64,000 nt of DNA from Rhodocyclaceae bacterium (GCA_018261935.1 JAGTRP010000001.1:280089-344088), one strand, 5' to 3'; shown: positions 39,959 to 49,123, counted from the first letter of the stretch. The notes: generated by a model from the letters alone, not told the origin. A program made the numbers and translations.

Positions 39959-41164
39959 ATGGCCCTCTTTTCCTACAAGGCCGTCAATGCCGAAGGGCTC
40001 ATGGTGACGGGGGAAATGGAGTGCCCCAACGACATCGACCTGGAATCCCGCCTTTCCAGGCTCCAACTGGAGCTGATCCGCGCCAGGGAAATCAAGCCGC
40101 GGGCGAAGCTCTTCGCCCGGCGCAAGATCAGCCGGCAGGAAATGATCACCCTGTGCTTCCAGATGGAGCAGCTGATTGCCGCCGGGGTGTCCATCCTGGA
40201 TGGCCTTGTCGACCTGCGGGACTCCCTGGACGAAGGCCCGTTGCGGGCCATGGTGGCCGACTTGGCGGAGTCGATCCAGGGCGGCCAGCAGTTTTCCCAG
40301 GCGGTCGCCCGCCATCCCCAAGCCTTTTCACCGGTCATGGCCAGCCTCATCCAAGCGGGAGAAGTGAGCGGCGAACTCCAGCGCGTCTTCGAAAAGCTGA
40401 CCCAGTCACTCAAGTGGGAAGACGAGCTCATGGCGCAGACCAAGAAGCTCCTCATGTACCCGGCCTTCGCCGGCACAGTGGTGATCGGGGTCGCCCTGTT
40501 CCTGCTGGTCTATCTGGTCCCGCAGCTCGCCGGCTTCATCAAGAGCATGAACAAGACCCTGCCGCTACCCACGGCCTTCATGCTCGGCCTCTCCGACTTC
40601 ATCCGCGGTTACTGGTACACCATTCCCATCACCCCGGCCGGTGCTGCCATCGCATTCATTGCCTACACCAGGAGCAGCGCCAAGGCACGCCTCCGTGTCG
40701 ATGCGTGGAAGCTCAATATATGGATGGTGGGTCCCATCCTGAAGAAAATCGCCCTTGCCCGATTCACCGGCTTTTTTTCCATGATGTTCTCAGCCGGCGT
40801 CACCGTGCTGGAAGCGCTGCGCATTGGCGAAAAGGTTGCGGGCAACATGGTCATCGAAAACGCCATCCGGCGCACCCGCGAAGCCATTGTGGACGGCAAG
40901 TCGATCGGCGACGGATTCCAGAGCACCGGCATGTTCCCGCCCCTGGTGCTGCGCATGGTGCGGATCGGCGAAACCACGGGCGAACTGGATAAGGCCCTGG
41001 ACAACGTCAATTACTTTTACGACCGGGATGTCCGGGAAGACATCGCCAAGGTGCAGGCCATGATCGAACCTGCCATGACCGTCATCCTGGGCCTGCTCCT
41101 GGGCAGCATCATGTTTGCGGTGCTCGGCCCAATCTACGATGTCGTCAGCAAGGTCAAGTTCTAG
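39959..41164 (+). CDS. mshG: Pilus inner-membrane platform protein MshG (GspF/PilC family)
   Basis: The 401-residue protein has the duplicated T2SSF domain: a cytoplasmic part QEMITLCFQMEQLIAAGVSILDGL with its repeat ALARFTGFFSMMFSAGVTVLEAL, and three or four membrane helices. It is the platform that couples MshE to the growing pilus. It starts 6 bases after mshE. Confidence 0.96.
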   Translation: MALFSYKAVNAEGLMVTGEMECPNDIDLESRLSRLQLELIRAREIKPRAKLFARRKISRQEMITLCFQMEQLIAAGVSILDGLVDLRDSLDEGPLRAMVADLAESIQGGQQFSQAVARHPQAFSPVMASLIQAGEVSGELQRVFEKLTQSLKWEDELMAQTKKLLMYPAFAGTVVIGVALFLLVYLVPQLAGFIKSMNKTLPLPTAFMLGLSDFIRGYWYTIPITPAGAAIAFIAYTRSSAKARLRVDAWKLNIWMVGPILKKIALARFTGFFSMMFSAGVTVLEALRIGEKVAGNMVIENAIRRTREAIVDGKSIGDGFQSTGMFPPLVLRMVRIGETTGELDKALDNVNYFYDRDVREDIAKVQAMIEPAMTVILGLLLGSIMFAVLGPIYDVVSKVKF

Positions 41165-41170
41165 GTTGCC

Positions 41171-42715
41171 ATGACCTCCCGTTTCATCGGCTACCTGACC
41201 GATCGCCACCTGACCCTGTACGAGACCCGCAATTCCGGGTGGGAGCGCATCCGGGATTTCGAGGAAGATCAGGCTGCCGCCGAACTGGCGGGGTGCCTGC
41301 ACCGGGACAAGCCCCTGCACCTTCTCGCCGATGTGGTCGAAATGGAATTCCGTTTCGAAAAGACAACGTTCCTGCGGGGCCGCGACCGGCAGGCCCTGCA
41401 TGAGCGCAAACTGGCCCAGGCCTTTCGTGCCACCCCCTACCGGCATGCATTTGCCCTGGGCCAAGAGCCCGGCAGGCGCGGGGAAGAAAAACTGCTCCTC
41501 TCTGCCATCACCAATCCGGAACTGGTTGCCCCCTGGGTGGCGCCCTTGCGCCAGCGCCATTTATCTCTCTCCGGCATCGCCAGTGTGCCGTTTCTCCAGA
41601 GCCTTCTGGCCGCCCCTCTGGCTGCCGACAATCCCCATCTCCTGCTGCTCACCGCGCAAGGCCGCGGCGGCATCCGCATCACCTATTTCTTCCGGAAGGA
41701 AATGCGCTTCTCCCGGCTGGCGGTCCATCCCGGTGAAATTGATGCCCTGGGGCACGTCGCCTTCGAGGAAGCTGTCCGTACCCATCAATACCTCCTCGGT
41801 CTGCGCCTGATTGAACGCAACAGCCCGGTGGACGTCGCCTGCCTGCTACCGGAATACCTCATGGACTCCTGGAAGGCCGCACAGCCGTCTGCCGGCGTAC
41901 TCCAGTTCCGCCATATCGGCCTCCATGACGTCGTGCGGCTTGCCGGCCTCAAATCGGACCAGGCCTGCGACAGCATTGACGACCTGTTTCTCGCATTGCT
42001 GGTCAAGTCGGGCTTTCCCAACCACTTCGCGCCCCCCGCAGAGCGGCACAACTTCCAGTTGTCCCGGCTGCGCCACAGCTTGCTGGCCGCTAGCGGCCTG
42101 GTAGCGTTGGCCGCCACAGCCGCCAGCGCCGCGCTGCTGTACGGTGCCCTGGACCAGCAACAAGACGCCAGCCAGACCGAAGCCGCCACAGCCGCCCTGA
42201 AAAGCGAAGCGGACAAGGTCCGCCAAAGCTTTCCGAAAACCAGCGTCCCGACCGAAGAAATCCGGGAGGCATTGACACTCACCCGCAGCCTCGCCCAGGA
42301 AAGCGCTCCCAGCCGCCGCCTGTTGGCCGACATCAGCCGCGGCTTCGATGCCGTCCCCCAGGCCGAACTCCATCGCCTGACCTGGACGCGCACGGACAAG
42401 CCGGAACTGGTCTCCGGCGACTCCCAGGATGCCCCGTCAAAGGCAGCCGTACCGTCTCCCGCCGAGAATGGCGGCCAGCCCCTGGCCATGCGCTGGGTCG
42501 CCCTTATCAGCGGCGACATCGTTGGCGCCAGCGACTACCCCTCGGCCAACGCAGCCGTCATTGCGCTACGCGACGCCATTCGCCGGGACAAGATTCGGGT
42601 CGAAATCCTGCAGTACCCCCTCAATGTCCATCCGGACAAGGAATTGAAGGAGGACTTTGGCAAGCCGATGGCCCCACGCCAGCCCTTTTCGTTGCGTGTG
42701 ACATGGAACGAATGA
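41171..42715 (+). CDS. GspL/PilM-PilN-like pilus assembly protein
   Basis: The 514-residue protein has a cytoplasmic N-terminal half (about 1-295) with a PilM/GspL-like outline, one membrane helix (about 302-325) and a periplasmic domain with a coiled region (EAATAALKSEADKVRQS). This is the architecture of GspL or of a fused PilM-PilN, and matches MshI by position. Similarity to known families is weak, so the call rests on topology and location between mshG and the GspM-like gene. It overlaps the next gene by 13 bases. Confidence 0.7.
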   Translation: MTSRFIGYLTDRHLTLYETRNSGWERIRDFEEDQAAAELAGCLHRDKPLHLLADVVEMEFRFEKTTFLRGRDRQALHERKLAQAFRATPYRHAFALGQEPGRRGEEKLLLSAITNPELVAPWVAPLRQRHLSLSGIASVPFLQSLLAAPLAADNPHLLLLTAQGRGGIRITYFFRKEMRFSRLAVHPGEIDALGHVAFEEAVRTHQYLLGLRLIERNSPVDVACLLPEYLMDSWKAAQPSAGVLQFRHIGLHDVVRLAGLKSDQACDSIDDLFLALLVKSGFPNHFAPPAERHNFQLSRLRHSLLAASGLVALAATAASAALLYGALDQQQDASQTEAATAALKSEADKVRQSFPKTSVPTEEIREALTLTRSLAQESAPSRRLLADISRGFDAVPQAELHRLTWTRTDKPELVSGDSQDAPSKAAVPSPAENGGQPLAMRWVALISGDIVGASDYPSANAAVIALRDAIRRDKIRVEILQYPLNVHPDKELKEDFGKPMAPRQPFSLRVTWNE

Positions 42716-43335
42716 CATTTTCCCGAACCGACTGGCCCCAGATAAGGCGTGAAGCGATCGTTTTCCTGGCCACGCTTTTTGTCGGGACATGCGGCATCCT
42801 CGCCAGCCACCATCTTTACCAGGCAGCCGCCGGGTCGCTGGCCACCGCCCAGGGCAATCGACAGAATGTCCAGAGCACACTGACCAATTTGGAAACCGAA
42901 AGAGCCGAGCTGATCGCCAGTCTCGGCCCCTACCAGGAGCTTGTGAGCCGATCCATCATCGGCGACGAACAGCGCCTGCAGTGGCGCGAAACCCTGGAAA
43001 CAGAGAAGCAGCGCAGTTCCCTGGACCAGTTGAGCTACAACCTTTCGGCGCGCCAACCATGGACCGCCGATACCGAGGCCCCGTCTCCAGGGCTATTCAA
43101 GCGCCACCGATCCACCATGGGTCTCAAGATCGAATTCCAGCGTGAGACCGCCCTGGTCGAGTTCCTGGAGAACATCGTGAAAAAGGGGCATGCCCTCGCC
43201 ATCGTCCGCGGTTGCGAAATCGCCCGTTCCGGCGCACCCGACCAGGAAGGGGCGGTGCGCTTGGCCGCCGAATGCCTGATCGACTGGGCCACCATCCAGC
43301 GGATTACTCCAGCCGACGGCGCTCCTCCCCCATGA
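42703..43335 (+). CDS. GspM/PilO-like pilus assembly protein
   Basis: The 210-residue protein has one N-terminal helix (about 18-38), a coiled-coil stretch (about 48-75) and an alpha/beta periplasmic domain with IEFQRETALVEFLENIVKKGHALAIVRGCEI, the layout of PilO/GspM and MshJ. It likely forms a periplasmic alignment complex with the preceding GspL-like protein. Overlap with both neighbours indicates coupled translation. Confidence 0.7.
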   Translation: MERMTFSRTDWPQIRREAIVFLATLFVGTCGILASHHLYQAAAGSLATAQGNRQNVQSTLTNLETERAELIASLGPYQELVSRSIIGDEQRLQWRETLETEKQRSSLDQLSYNLSARQPWTADTEAPSPGLFKRHRSTMGLKIEFQRETALVEFLENIVKKGHALAIVRGCEIARSGAPDQEGAVRLAAECLIDWATIQRITPADGAPPP

Positions 43336-43757
43336 AAATCCTCGCCTTCGCCCTGACGATATTCGCCAGCGCCATCGTCCTGGCGGACGAGCAGCCTGTG
43401 ATCGGCCGCCTGTTCGGCCCGGCAGGCGGCGGGACAGCCCGCGCCATGGAGACGGCCCAGGCCGGCCGCGTCCGGGTCGATGGGGCGGTAGCCCGCTCGT
43501 CCCATTCGAACACGGTTTGGGTCAACGGGATTCCAACGACCGCAACCGGACCGGGTGCTTCCTTCGGGACCAAGGTGGCCGTCGGGGCATTGCCGGCGGT
43601 CAATCTGCACTACCCCCCTTCTCCACGGACCGGCGACAAGACGGCGGGAGAGACCAGAACCGCCGTGGTACGGGTTGGCGAAACCCTCGACCTCGATAAC
43701 GCCAATCGAAACGACATTGTTCCCAAAGGCACCATCACCATCGGGAGATCGCCATGA
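43332..43757 (+). CDS. Small exported protein in the MshK position
   Basis: The 141-residue protein has a signal peptide MKILAFALTIFASAIVLA with cleavage before DEQPV. The rest is rich in Gly, Thr and Arg and has VRVDGAVARSSHSNTVWVNGIP, a pattern similar to the short beta-rich GspC/PilP-like or MshK periplasmic connectors. I cannot assign a family with confidence. It lies between the GspM-like gene and the first pilin-like gene, with 4-base overlaps on both sides. Confidence 0.65.
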   Translation: MKILAFALTIFASAIVLADEQPVIGRLFGPAGGGTARAMETAQAGRVRVDGAVARSSHSNTVWVNGIPTTATGPGASFGTKVAVGALPAVNLHYPPSPRTGDKTAGETRTAVVRVGETLDLDNANRNDIVPKGTITIGRSP

Positions 43758-45916
43758 CGCGGAGGCGTTTCCAATCTCAAAGCGGCGCCGCGATGCTCAT
43801 CATTCTTGTCGCCCTGACCCTGGCGGCAGCCTATGTCTTCCTGCGGGCCGCGAAAACCGGTCGCAATCAGGCAACGGTTTCGGCCCTCGCCCAGGCCAAG
43901 GAAGCCCTGATCGGATTCGCCGCCACCTATCGCGACTCCCACCAGGACTTGATCAATGGTTTCAACCAGCCGTTCGGTTTTCTCCCCTGCCCGGACAGCA
44001 ATAACGACGGAGTAGCCGACCCGGCATTCCCGCCATGCGGACCACCCAACGTTTCGGTTATCGGACGCCTGCCATGGCAGACCCTGGGTATTCCACCTCT
44101 CCGTGACAGCGGGGGCGAATGCCTCTGGTATGCCGTATCCGGGCACGGCAAGGACAATCCCCAGACGGCCTCGATGAACTGGGACACCACCGGTCAATTC
44201 ACCATCATGGATGCGGGAGGGGCTGTCCTCACCCCAGGCAGCGCCCACGACCAGGCCATGGCCGTGGTCTTCGCCCCCGGTGTCGCCATCGGCGCCCAGG
44301 CCAGGCCCTCCGTGGGCGTCACCCAGTGCGGAGGCAACAGCATCGCCGCCGCCTACCTCGATGGCGGCAACCCGATCTACACCAGTACCCCGGCAGCCGA
44401 TGCGACCAGTACGCTGACGGTTTCGACCGCCGATAGCGCCCGTATCGGCACCAACAACGACCAGGCTATCTGGATAACCGCCGGCGACATTTTTGGCCGA
44501 GCCAGGGTCAGGAGTGATTTCGCCCGCGACATCAATACCCTGATGGACAACATGAAAATCTGCCTCGACAGGAAGGCCTCGGCACCCGGCGCTTCCGGCA
44601 GCGATAAGGGCTTCGGCGGCCCGGGGAGCTGCCCGGCCTTGATACCCGATTGCGATCCATACAACTACGTCACGAAAACGGCCGGCTGCCCCCCCTACAA
44701 CACGGCGGGCACCCCGGTGCGCAACGTTCTGGAAAACTGGAGGAACAACCTGCTTTACGCCAAGCCAGTTGCTCCAGTCATGGTCAACGGCCGTTCCTGC
44801 TCGGCCGTCCTGCTGTTCGGAGGCGCCCGTGCCGCCGGCCAGACCCGCTCCAGCGCCGCTGAAATCGCCTCGGCTGCCAACTATCTGGAAGGCCCTAATC
44901 TCGCAACCTTTACTACTGGCATCGGCGGATACACCGGTGTCTCGGCCTTCAAGGCCGCCTCGTCGACCGCCGACCTGGCCCGGTGCGTTACCGGTATCCC
45001 GCCCGCTTCAGTCTCCTTTGCCAAGAATTTCGGCAGCTTCGCGCCATCCGGCAACGGCGTCGCGGCAGACGGGGCCACGCAGACGGTTCTAATCTCCGGC
45101 GCTGCCGGAACCACTACCGGCGGCTGCTTCTGGTATCCCGACGCGATTCCTCTGGCAGGCAAGACCCTGCGCGCCTTCTACCGCTATACCTTCTCCCAAC
45201 CCGACACCTATGCCTTGACCCATGCCGGCACCGATCGGGGCAATGGCTTCACTTTCCAGCTGGTACGCGGGGACCTCAAACAATCCCCGCCCCACGACAC
45301 TACGCTTCCCGAATCCCCGGTGACCGCCAACGTCTGCGGCACAGTGTCAAACATGGGAGCCTTGACCGTGGATGTCAATTCCCCGGGCGCCACTTTCGCC
45401 CTGCACTCCTTCATAGTCGAGACCGACATCCGCCAGGACAGCGGGAACGGGAACTCCGATCCCGCAGCCAACCACACCGCCATCATGGCCAATGGGAACC
45501 TGGATCATCAAGTCGGCAACAGCAGTTCGACAACGGCTTGCGATGGCACGGCCGCCGGTTGTACCCATTCCCCCGCAAATACCTTCGAGGAATCCCCCAC
45601 TCCCGCCACCCATAGCCAGCGCATCGAGATTGAGACGGGCTGCAACAGCACCTGCTCCTCCTGCAACCCGCCGAGCCATGGCGGCACCAACAGCTACGCC
45701 CGTATTCGTACCTGGGTGGATTGCACGGACTGCTCCGACACGCTCAATGACTTCCCCGAAACGCCGAACGCCCAGCGCTGCATTAATCTGGACCTCAAAT
45801 TCAATTCAGCCTTCTTCGGGTTCACCGGCGGTTTCCGCGCCAGTAGTACATCCAATCCCACCGATCCGCCTTACCAGGGCGTAACCCTGCAGGACTTCAT
45901 CCTTCTCAGCCAATGA
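43754..45916 (+). CDS. Large pilin-like protein with lectin-like C-terminal domain (candidate tip adhesin)
   Basis: The 720-residue protein begins with a short basic leader and a prepilin-like helix, SQSG then AAMLIILVALTLAAAYVFLR, as in PilX/MshP proteins that lack Glu5. A pseudopilin head follows with ALIGFAATYR and FLPCPDSNNDGVADP and many cysteines. The last 300 residues (about 420-718) look like an L-type lectin or ConA-like beta-sandwich: TLRAFYRYTFSQ, GNGFTFQLVRGD, ALHSFIVETDI, RIRTWVD and a closing FFGFTGGFRAS. That is comparable in role to MshQ of Vibrio. It would sit at the pilus tip and bind glycans; this is inference. It is overlapped by genes on both sides. Confidence 0.75.
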   Translation: MTRRRFQSQSGAAMLIILVALTLAAAYVFLRAAKTGRNQATVSALAQAKEALIGFAATYRDSHQDLINGFNQPFGFLPCPDSNNDGVADPAFPPCGPPNVSVIGRLPWQTLGIPPLRDSGGECLWYAVSGHGKDNPQTASMNWDTTGQFTIMDAGGAVLTPGSAHDQAMAVVFAPGVAIGAQARPSVGVTQCGGNSIAAAYLDGGNPIYTSTPAADATSTLTVSTADSARIGTNNDQAIWITAGDIFGRARVRSDFARDINTLMDNMKICLDRKASAPGASGSDKGFGGPGSCPALIPDCDPYNYVTKTAGCPPYNTAGTPVRNVLENWRNNLLYAKPVAPVMVNGRSCSAVLLFGGARAAGQTRSSAAEIASAANYLEGPNLATFTTGIGGYTGVSAFKAASSTADLARCVTGIPPASVSFAKNFGSFAPSGNGVAADGATQTVLISGAAGTTTGGCFWYPDAIPLAGKTLRAFYRYTFSQPDTYALTHAGTDRGNGFTFQLVRGDLKQSPPHDTTLPESPVTANVCGTVSNMGALTVDVNSPGATFALHSFIVETDIRQDSGNGNSDPAANHTAIMANGNLDHQVGNSSSTTACDGTAAGCTHSPANTFEESPTPATHSQRIEIETGCNSTCSSCNPPSHGGTNSYARIRTWVDCTDCSDTLNDFPETPNAQRCINLDLKFNSAFFGFTGGFRASSTSNPTDPPYQGVTLQDFILLSQ

Positions 45917-46683
45917 CCCGACGGTTACGGAGGCTTTCCATGCGGCTCCCCTTGCCCCTTTCATCCCCCAGGAAAATGGCCGGCTTCAATCTGGTCGAGC
46001 TCTCCATCGCCCTGGTCATCATCGGCTTTTTGCTGGGCGGCGGCCTGATGGCCCTCCAGGCCCAATCGGAAATTCAGCAAACGCGGGACACCCAGCGGAT
46101 CATGGAAGACGCCCGGGAAGCCCTGATCGGTTTTACCGCCACCAGTTTCGCCTTCGATTCCCACCCCTTCCTCCCCTGCCCGGACAAGACCGCCGGCGGA
46201 GGCGCCGGCACGCCCAACGACGGCGTGGAAGACCGTCTGCCTGCCGGTGGCTGCGTGACCCCGGAAGGCAACCTGCCCTGGGTTACCCTGGGCCTTTCCG
46301 ATAATACCGATCCCTGGGGCCGCCGAATCCGTTATCACGTCACCCCCGCATTCTCCAACAGCACCACCGGAATCGCCCTCACCTCGCTGGGCGACATGAC
46401 CGTACTCGATGCGGCGGCCGGCGCGACCATCGCCACGACCATCCCCGCCCTGCTCCTCTCCCATGGCAGGAATGGAAGAGGCGGCATAACTCCAACGGGC
46501 GCTACCGTACCCACCGCCGGATCAGGCGCCGACGAGCTCGCCAACACCGACGGCAACCTGATCTTCGTCAGCCACCCCAAGACAGAAGCCGGGGCTGCGG
46601 GCGGCGAATTCGACGATCAGGTCGTCTGGCTGACGCCCAACATCCTGTTCAACCGCCTGATCCAGGCCGGCCGTCTGCCATGA
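45913..46683 (+). CDS. Prepilin-like minor pilin
   Basis: The 256-residue protein has a clear class III leader: RKMAG then FNLVELSIALVIIGFLLGGGL with Glu5, cut by prepilin peptidase. The head repeats motifs of the preceding protein: EALIGFTATS, FLPCPD, NDGVED and LPWVTLG. The two therefore appear to be paralogues, one with a lectin extension. Probably a minor pilin placed near the tip with its larger partner. The start could also be the ATG at 45940, which gives a shorter leader. Confidence 0.85.
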   Translation: MTRRLRRLSMRLPLPLSSPRKMAGFNLVELSIALVIIGFLLGGGLMALQAQSEIQQTRDTQRIMEDAREALIGFTATSFAFDSHPFLPCPDKTAGGGAGTPNDGVEDRLPAGGCVTPEGNLPWVTLGLSDNTDPWGRRIRYHVTPAFSNSTTGIALTSLGDMTVLDAAAGATIATTIPALLLSHGRNGRGGITPTGATVPTAGSGADELANTDGNLIFVSHPKTEAGAAGGEFDDQVVWLTPNILFNRLIQAGRLP

Positions 46684-46699
46684 GCGGGAGGACGGCCGG

Positions 46700-47299
46700 T
46701 TGACTCCGCTTCTCCTGGTGGAGGATGACTCCGCCCTTCGCACCCTCATCGCCGGAGCCCTGTCGGGCCGCTTCCGGGTCATCGAAGCAGCAAACCGTCC
46801 GGACGCCCTGGCCGCGCTGCACGGCGCCCCGGAAGTCGCCGTTGCTCTCATCGACCTCGGCCTGCCGCCGAACCCCCATGGCCCCAGCGAAGGGCTGGCT
46901 CTTCTTCGGGCCATCCGGATCGATGGCCCACCCGTAAAAGCCATCTGCCTGACCGGCCAGGATCAGGAGGCGGCATCCCTGGCGGCGATCCAGGAAGAAG
47001 CCTTCGACTTTCTCGCCAAGCCGGCCCCCCTGACCGCCATCATCGCCGCCATCGACCGGGCCGTGTTGTTCGGCCGCAAGGAGAGGGAGCTCGCCAGGCA
47101 GGGAATCGCCCGGCTCACCATCAGCGCCCCCCTCGGAGAGGGCCTGCGCAATGTCCGGGACGAGGCGGAGGAACGGCTGATACGCCAGGTTCTGCAGGAT
47201 ACCGGCTTCAACGTTCACGCCGCGGCGCGATGCCTCGGGGTGAAACGGGAAAATATCTATTACTTCCTGAAGAAATTCGGTATCGCCCGCGATGCTTGA
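46700..47299 (+). CDS. Response regulator with Fis-type DNA-binding domain
   Basis: The 199-residue protein has a receiver domain with VEDDSALRTLIAGAL, phosphoacceptor Asp52 (ALIDLGLP), the conserved Thr (CLTGQD) and Lys (FLAKPAPL), joined to a short C-terminal Fis-type helix-turn-helix (VLQDTGFNVHAAARCLGVKRENIYYFLKKFGI). There is no sigma-54 AAA domain. The start is a TTG at 46700. The histidine kinase gene overlaps its end by 8 bases. It likely regulates the pilus genes around it. The layout resembles small PrrA/ActR-type regulators. Confidence 0.85.
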   Translation: MTPLLLVEDDSALRTLIAGALSGRFRVIEAANRPDALAALHGAPEVAVALIDLGLPPNPHGPSEGLALLRAIRIDGPPVKAICLTGQDQEAASLAAIQEEAFDFLAKPAPLTAIIAAIDRAVLFGRKERELARQGIARLTISAPLGEGLRNVRDEAEERLIRQVLQDTGFNVHAAARCLGVKRENIYYFLKKFGIARDA

Positions 47300-48356
47300 G
47301 AGCCTCGCCCGCCTCTACCCGCTCCTGATTGTCGCCGGCCTCACTGTGGCGGCCGTGCTGTCGGCATTGCGCTACCAGGCCCGAAAACGGGAGCGCCTGG
47401 CCCTGGAATTGATCCGCCTCAACGAGGAACTGGGCTTCGACACCCTGGCGTTTCTCGAATCCGGCAGCCGGCGTCTGGTCGAAGGGGGATTCGGCGGCCT
47501 CGCCTGGACCATCGACTGGTTCGGCATCCGCCGCATCGGCAGCACCGGCGAGTGTGGGGGAAAGCCGTGGGAGAGGCAGATCGATGCGCCGGACATCTGC
47601 TTGATGCTTCGTTTCTATCCCGGCCGGCTGGGCGGAGAACGCCGCTATTTTGCCGAGCAGCTGTGCGAGTCCTTCACCCTGCTCCTGAAGACCGACATCT
47701 GGATCAAAGCCGGCACCACCGCTTCAGCCCTGTCGGAATTCCAGCGCCTGACGCTCTTCCTCTGCCATGACGTCAAGAACCTGGCCCAGTTCATCCAGAT
47801 CGCCGGCGACCAGATGGAAAACCTCGCCCCCGACGACGAGAGCCGCTACCTGTCCTATCTGCGGACGGCATTCCCCCTTTTTCGCGAGCGGAGCGAACGG
47901 ATCATCGGGGCGCTCATGGAACGCCAGCCCATCGAGGGCCGCGCCATCGCCATTCCCCTCGCCCCCGCCGCCCGGCGCCTGTGCGAATCCCACCGGCTGG
48001 CAGCCCAGGTCCGTGGCGACGCCGAAGTCCGTATGCCGCCCGCCTCCCTCGACACCATTCTCGACAACCTGGTGCGCAACTGCGCCGAGCACGCTCCCGA
48101 CACGGCAGTCGCCATCGACATTACCGGCGGCCCGTCCTGGGCCAGCCTGCGGCTCTCCTCCGTTGCCGGGCAACCCGAGGGCATCGATCTCCTGCGACTC
48201 TTCGAGCCTTTCTGGACCGACTCTCCGGCCGGCCTGGGCCTCGGCCTTTACCAGGCCCGGCAACTCGCCCGCGACCAGGGCGGCGAGCTGGGCGCCGAGT
48301 TGATGGACGGCAAACGCCTATGTTTCACCCTCACGCTGCCATCGGCCCTACCGTAA
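47292..48356 (+). CDS. Membrane-bound sensor histidine kinase
   Basis: The 354-residue protein has one N-terminal membrane helix (about 9-27), an unrecognised input region, a phosphoacceptor site His159 in FLCHDVKNLAQFIQIAGDQMEN, and an HATPase domain with DNLVRNCAEHA and GLGLGLYQARQLARDQGG. The HDVKN motif recalls PrsK/PrlK-like kinases. It pairs with the preceding response regulator. The 70 bases between its stop and the next pilin gene may hold a separate promoter. Confidence 0.85.
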   Translation: MLESLARLYPLLIVAGLTVAAVLSALRYQARKRERLALELIRLNEELGFDTLAFLESGSRRLVEGGFGGLAWTIDWFGIRRIGSTGECGGKPWERQIDAPDICLMLRFYPGRLGGERRYFAEQLCESFTLLLKTDIWIKAGTTASALSEFQRLTLFLCHDVKNLAQFIQIAGDQMENLAPDDESRYLSYLRTAFPLFRERSERIIGALMERQPIEGRAIAIPLAPAARRLCESHRLAAQVRGDAEVRMPPASLDTILDNLVRNCAEHAPDTAVAIDITGGPSWASLRLSSVAGQPEGIDLLRLFEPFWTDSPAGLGLGLYQARQLARDQGGELGAELMDGKRLCFTLTLPSALP

Positions 48357-48426
48357 AACCCCTGGACTCGGCAGGGATTAAGCCCATAGGTATATTCCAA
48401 GGTGCTTAAACAATCGGAGACTCACA

Positions 48427-49083
48427 ATGAAGAATTCTTCCCGTTCCCAAGGCGGTTTCACCCTGGTGGAAATTGCCATTGTCCTGGTCATCATCGGCCT
48501 GCTGCTGGGTGGCGTGCTGAAGGGCCAGGAAATGATCGACAACGCCAAGATAAAGAATGGCGTCAATGACCTCAATGGCGTTTCTGCCGCCTACAACAGC
48601 TATCTCGACCGCTTCAAGCGCATGCCTGGCGACGACAACCTCACGCCGGCCCGTGGTGGCCCCTGGGCCGGCCTTCCAGCGGGAGGCCTGAACGGCGTTC
48701 TGACCAACGCCTCGGCTGCCACCTTTACGGGGGTAGGCGAAGGTGCCGGTTTCTGGCGGCATCTGAAGGCCGCCGGATTCATCGCCGGCAACCCGGCCGA
48801 TGCCGGGGTAGCCGCCCTGCCACGCAACGCCTTCGGCGGCCTGATCGGCGTCTCCGCCGGCGCTGCCGCCACCCTGGGCGGCCTCGGCGGCATCCTGGTC
48901 TGCATGTCGGAGGTCCCCGGGAAGGCTGCCCGCGCCATCGACGCCCAACTGGACGATGGGATTGTCGGAACCGGAACGGTTCGTGCCACCGTGGGCACGG
49001 CGGGTGCCAACACTCCCCCGGCGGGCGTAGCTGCTGCTCCTTACGACGATGCGGCAATTTATACCTTGTGCCGCTCGCTGTAA
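48427..49083 (+). CDS. Prepilin, possible major subunit
   Basis: The 218-residue protein has a textbook leader and helix, RSQGG then FTLVEIAIVLVIIGLLLGGVLKG with Glu5, and a GspG/GspH-like head with NSYLDRFKRMPGDDN. Its own gap and ribosome site (CGGAGA), the strong terminator behind it, and its place at the end of the locus make it the best candidate for an abundant subunit. It is larger than most major pilins and Gly/Ala-rich, so a minor pilin role is possible. Confidence 0.85.
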   Translation: MKNSSRSQGGFTLVEIAIVLVIIGLLLGGVLKGQEMIDNAKIKNGVNDLNGVSAAYNSYLDRFKRMPGDDNLTPARGGPWAGLPAGGLNGVLTNASAATFTGVGEGAGFWRHLKAAGFIAGNPADAGVAALPRNAFGGLIGVSAGAAATLGGLGGILVCMSEVPGKAARAIDAQLDDGIVGTGTVRATVGTAGANTPPAGVAAAPYDDAAIYTLCRSL

Positions 49084-49123
49084 TCCTTGCCCGTTCTCGG
49101 CCCTCTACTGATGCCTGACCTCC

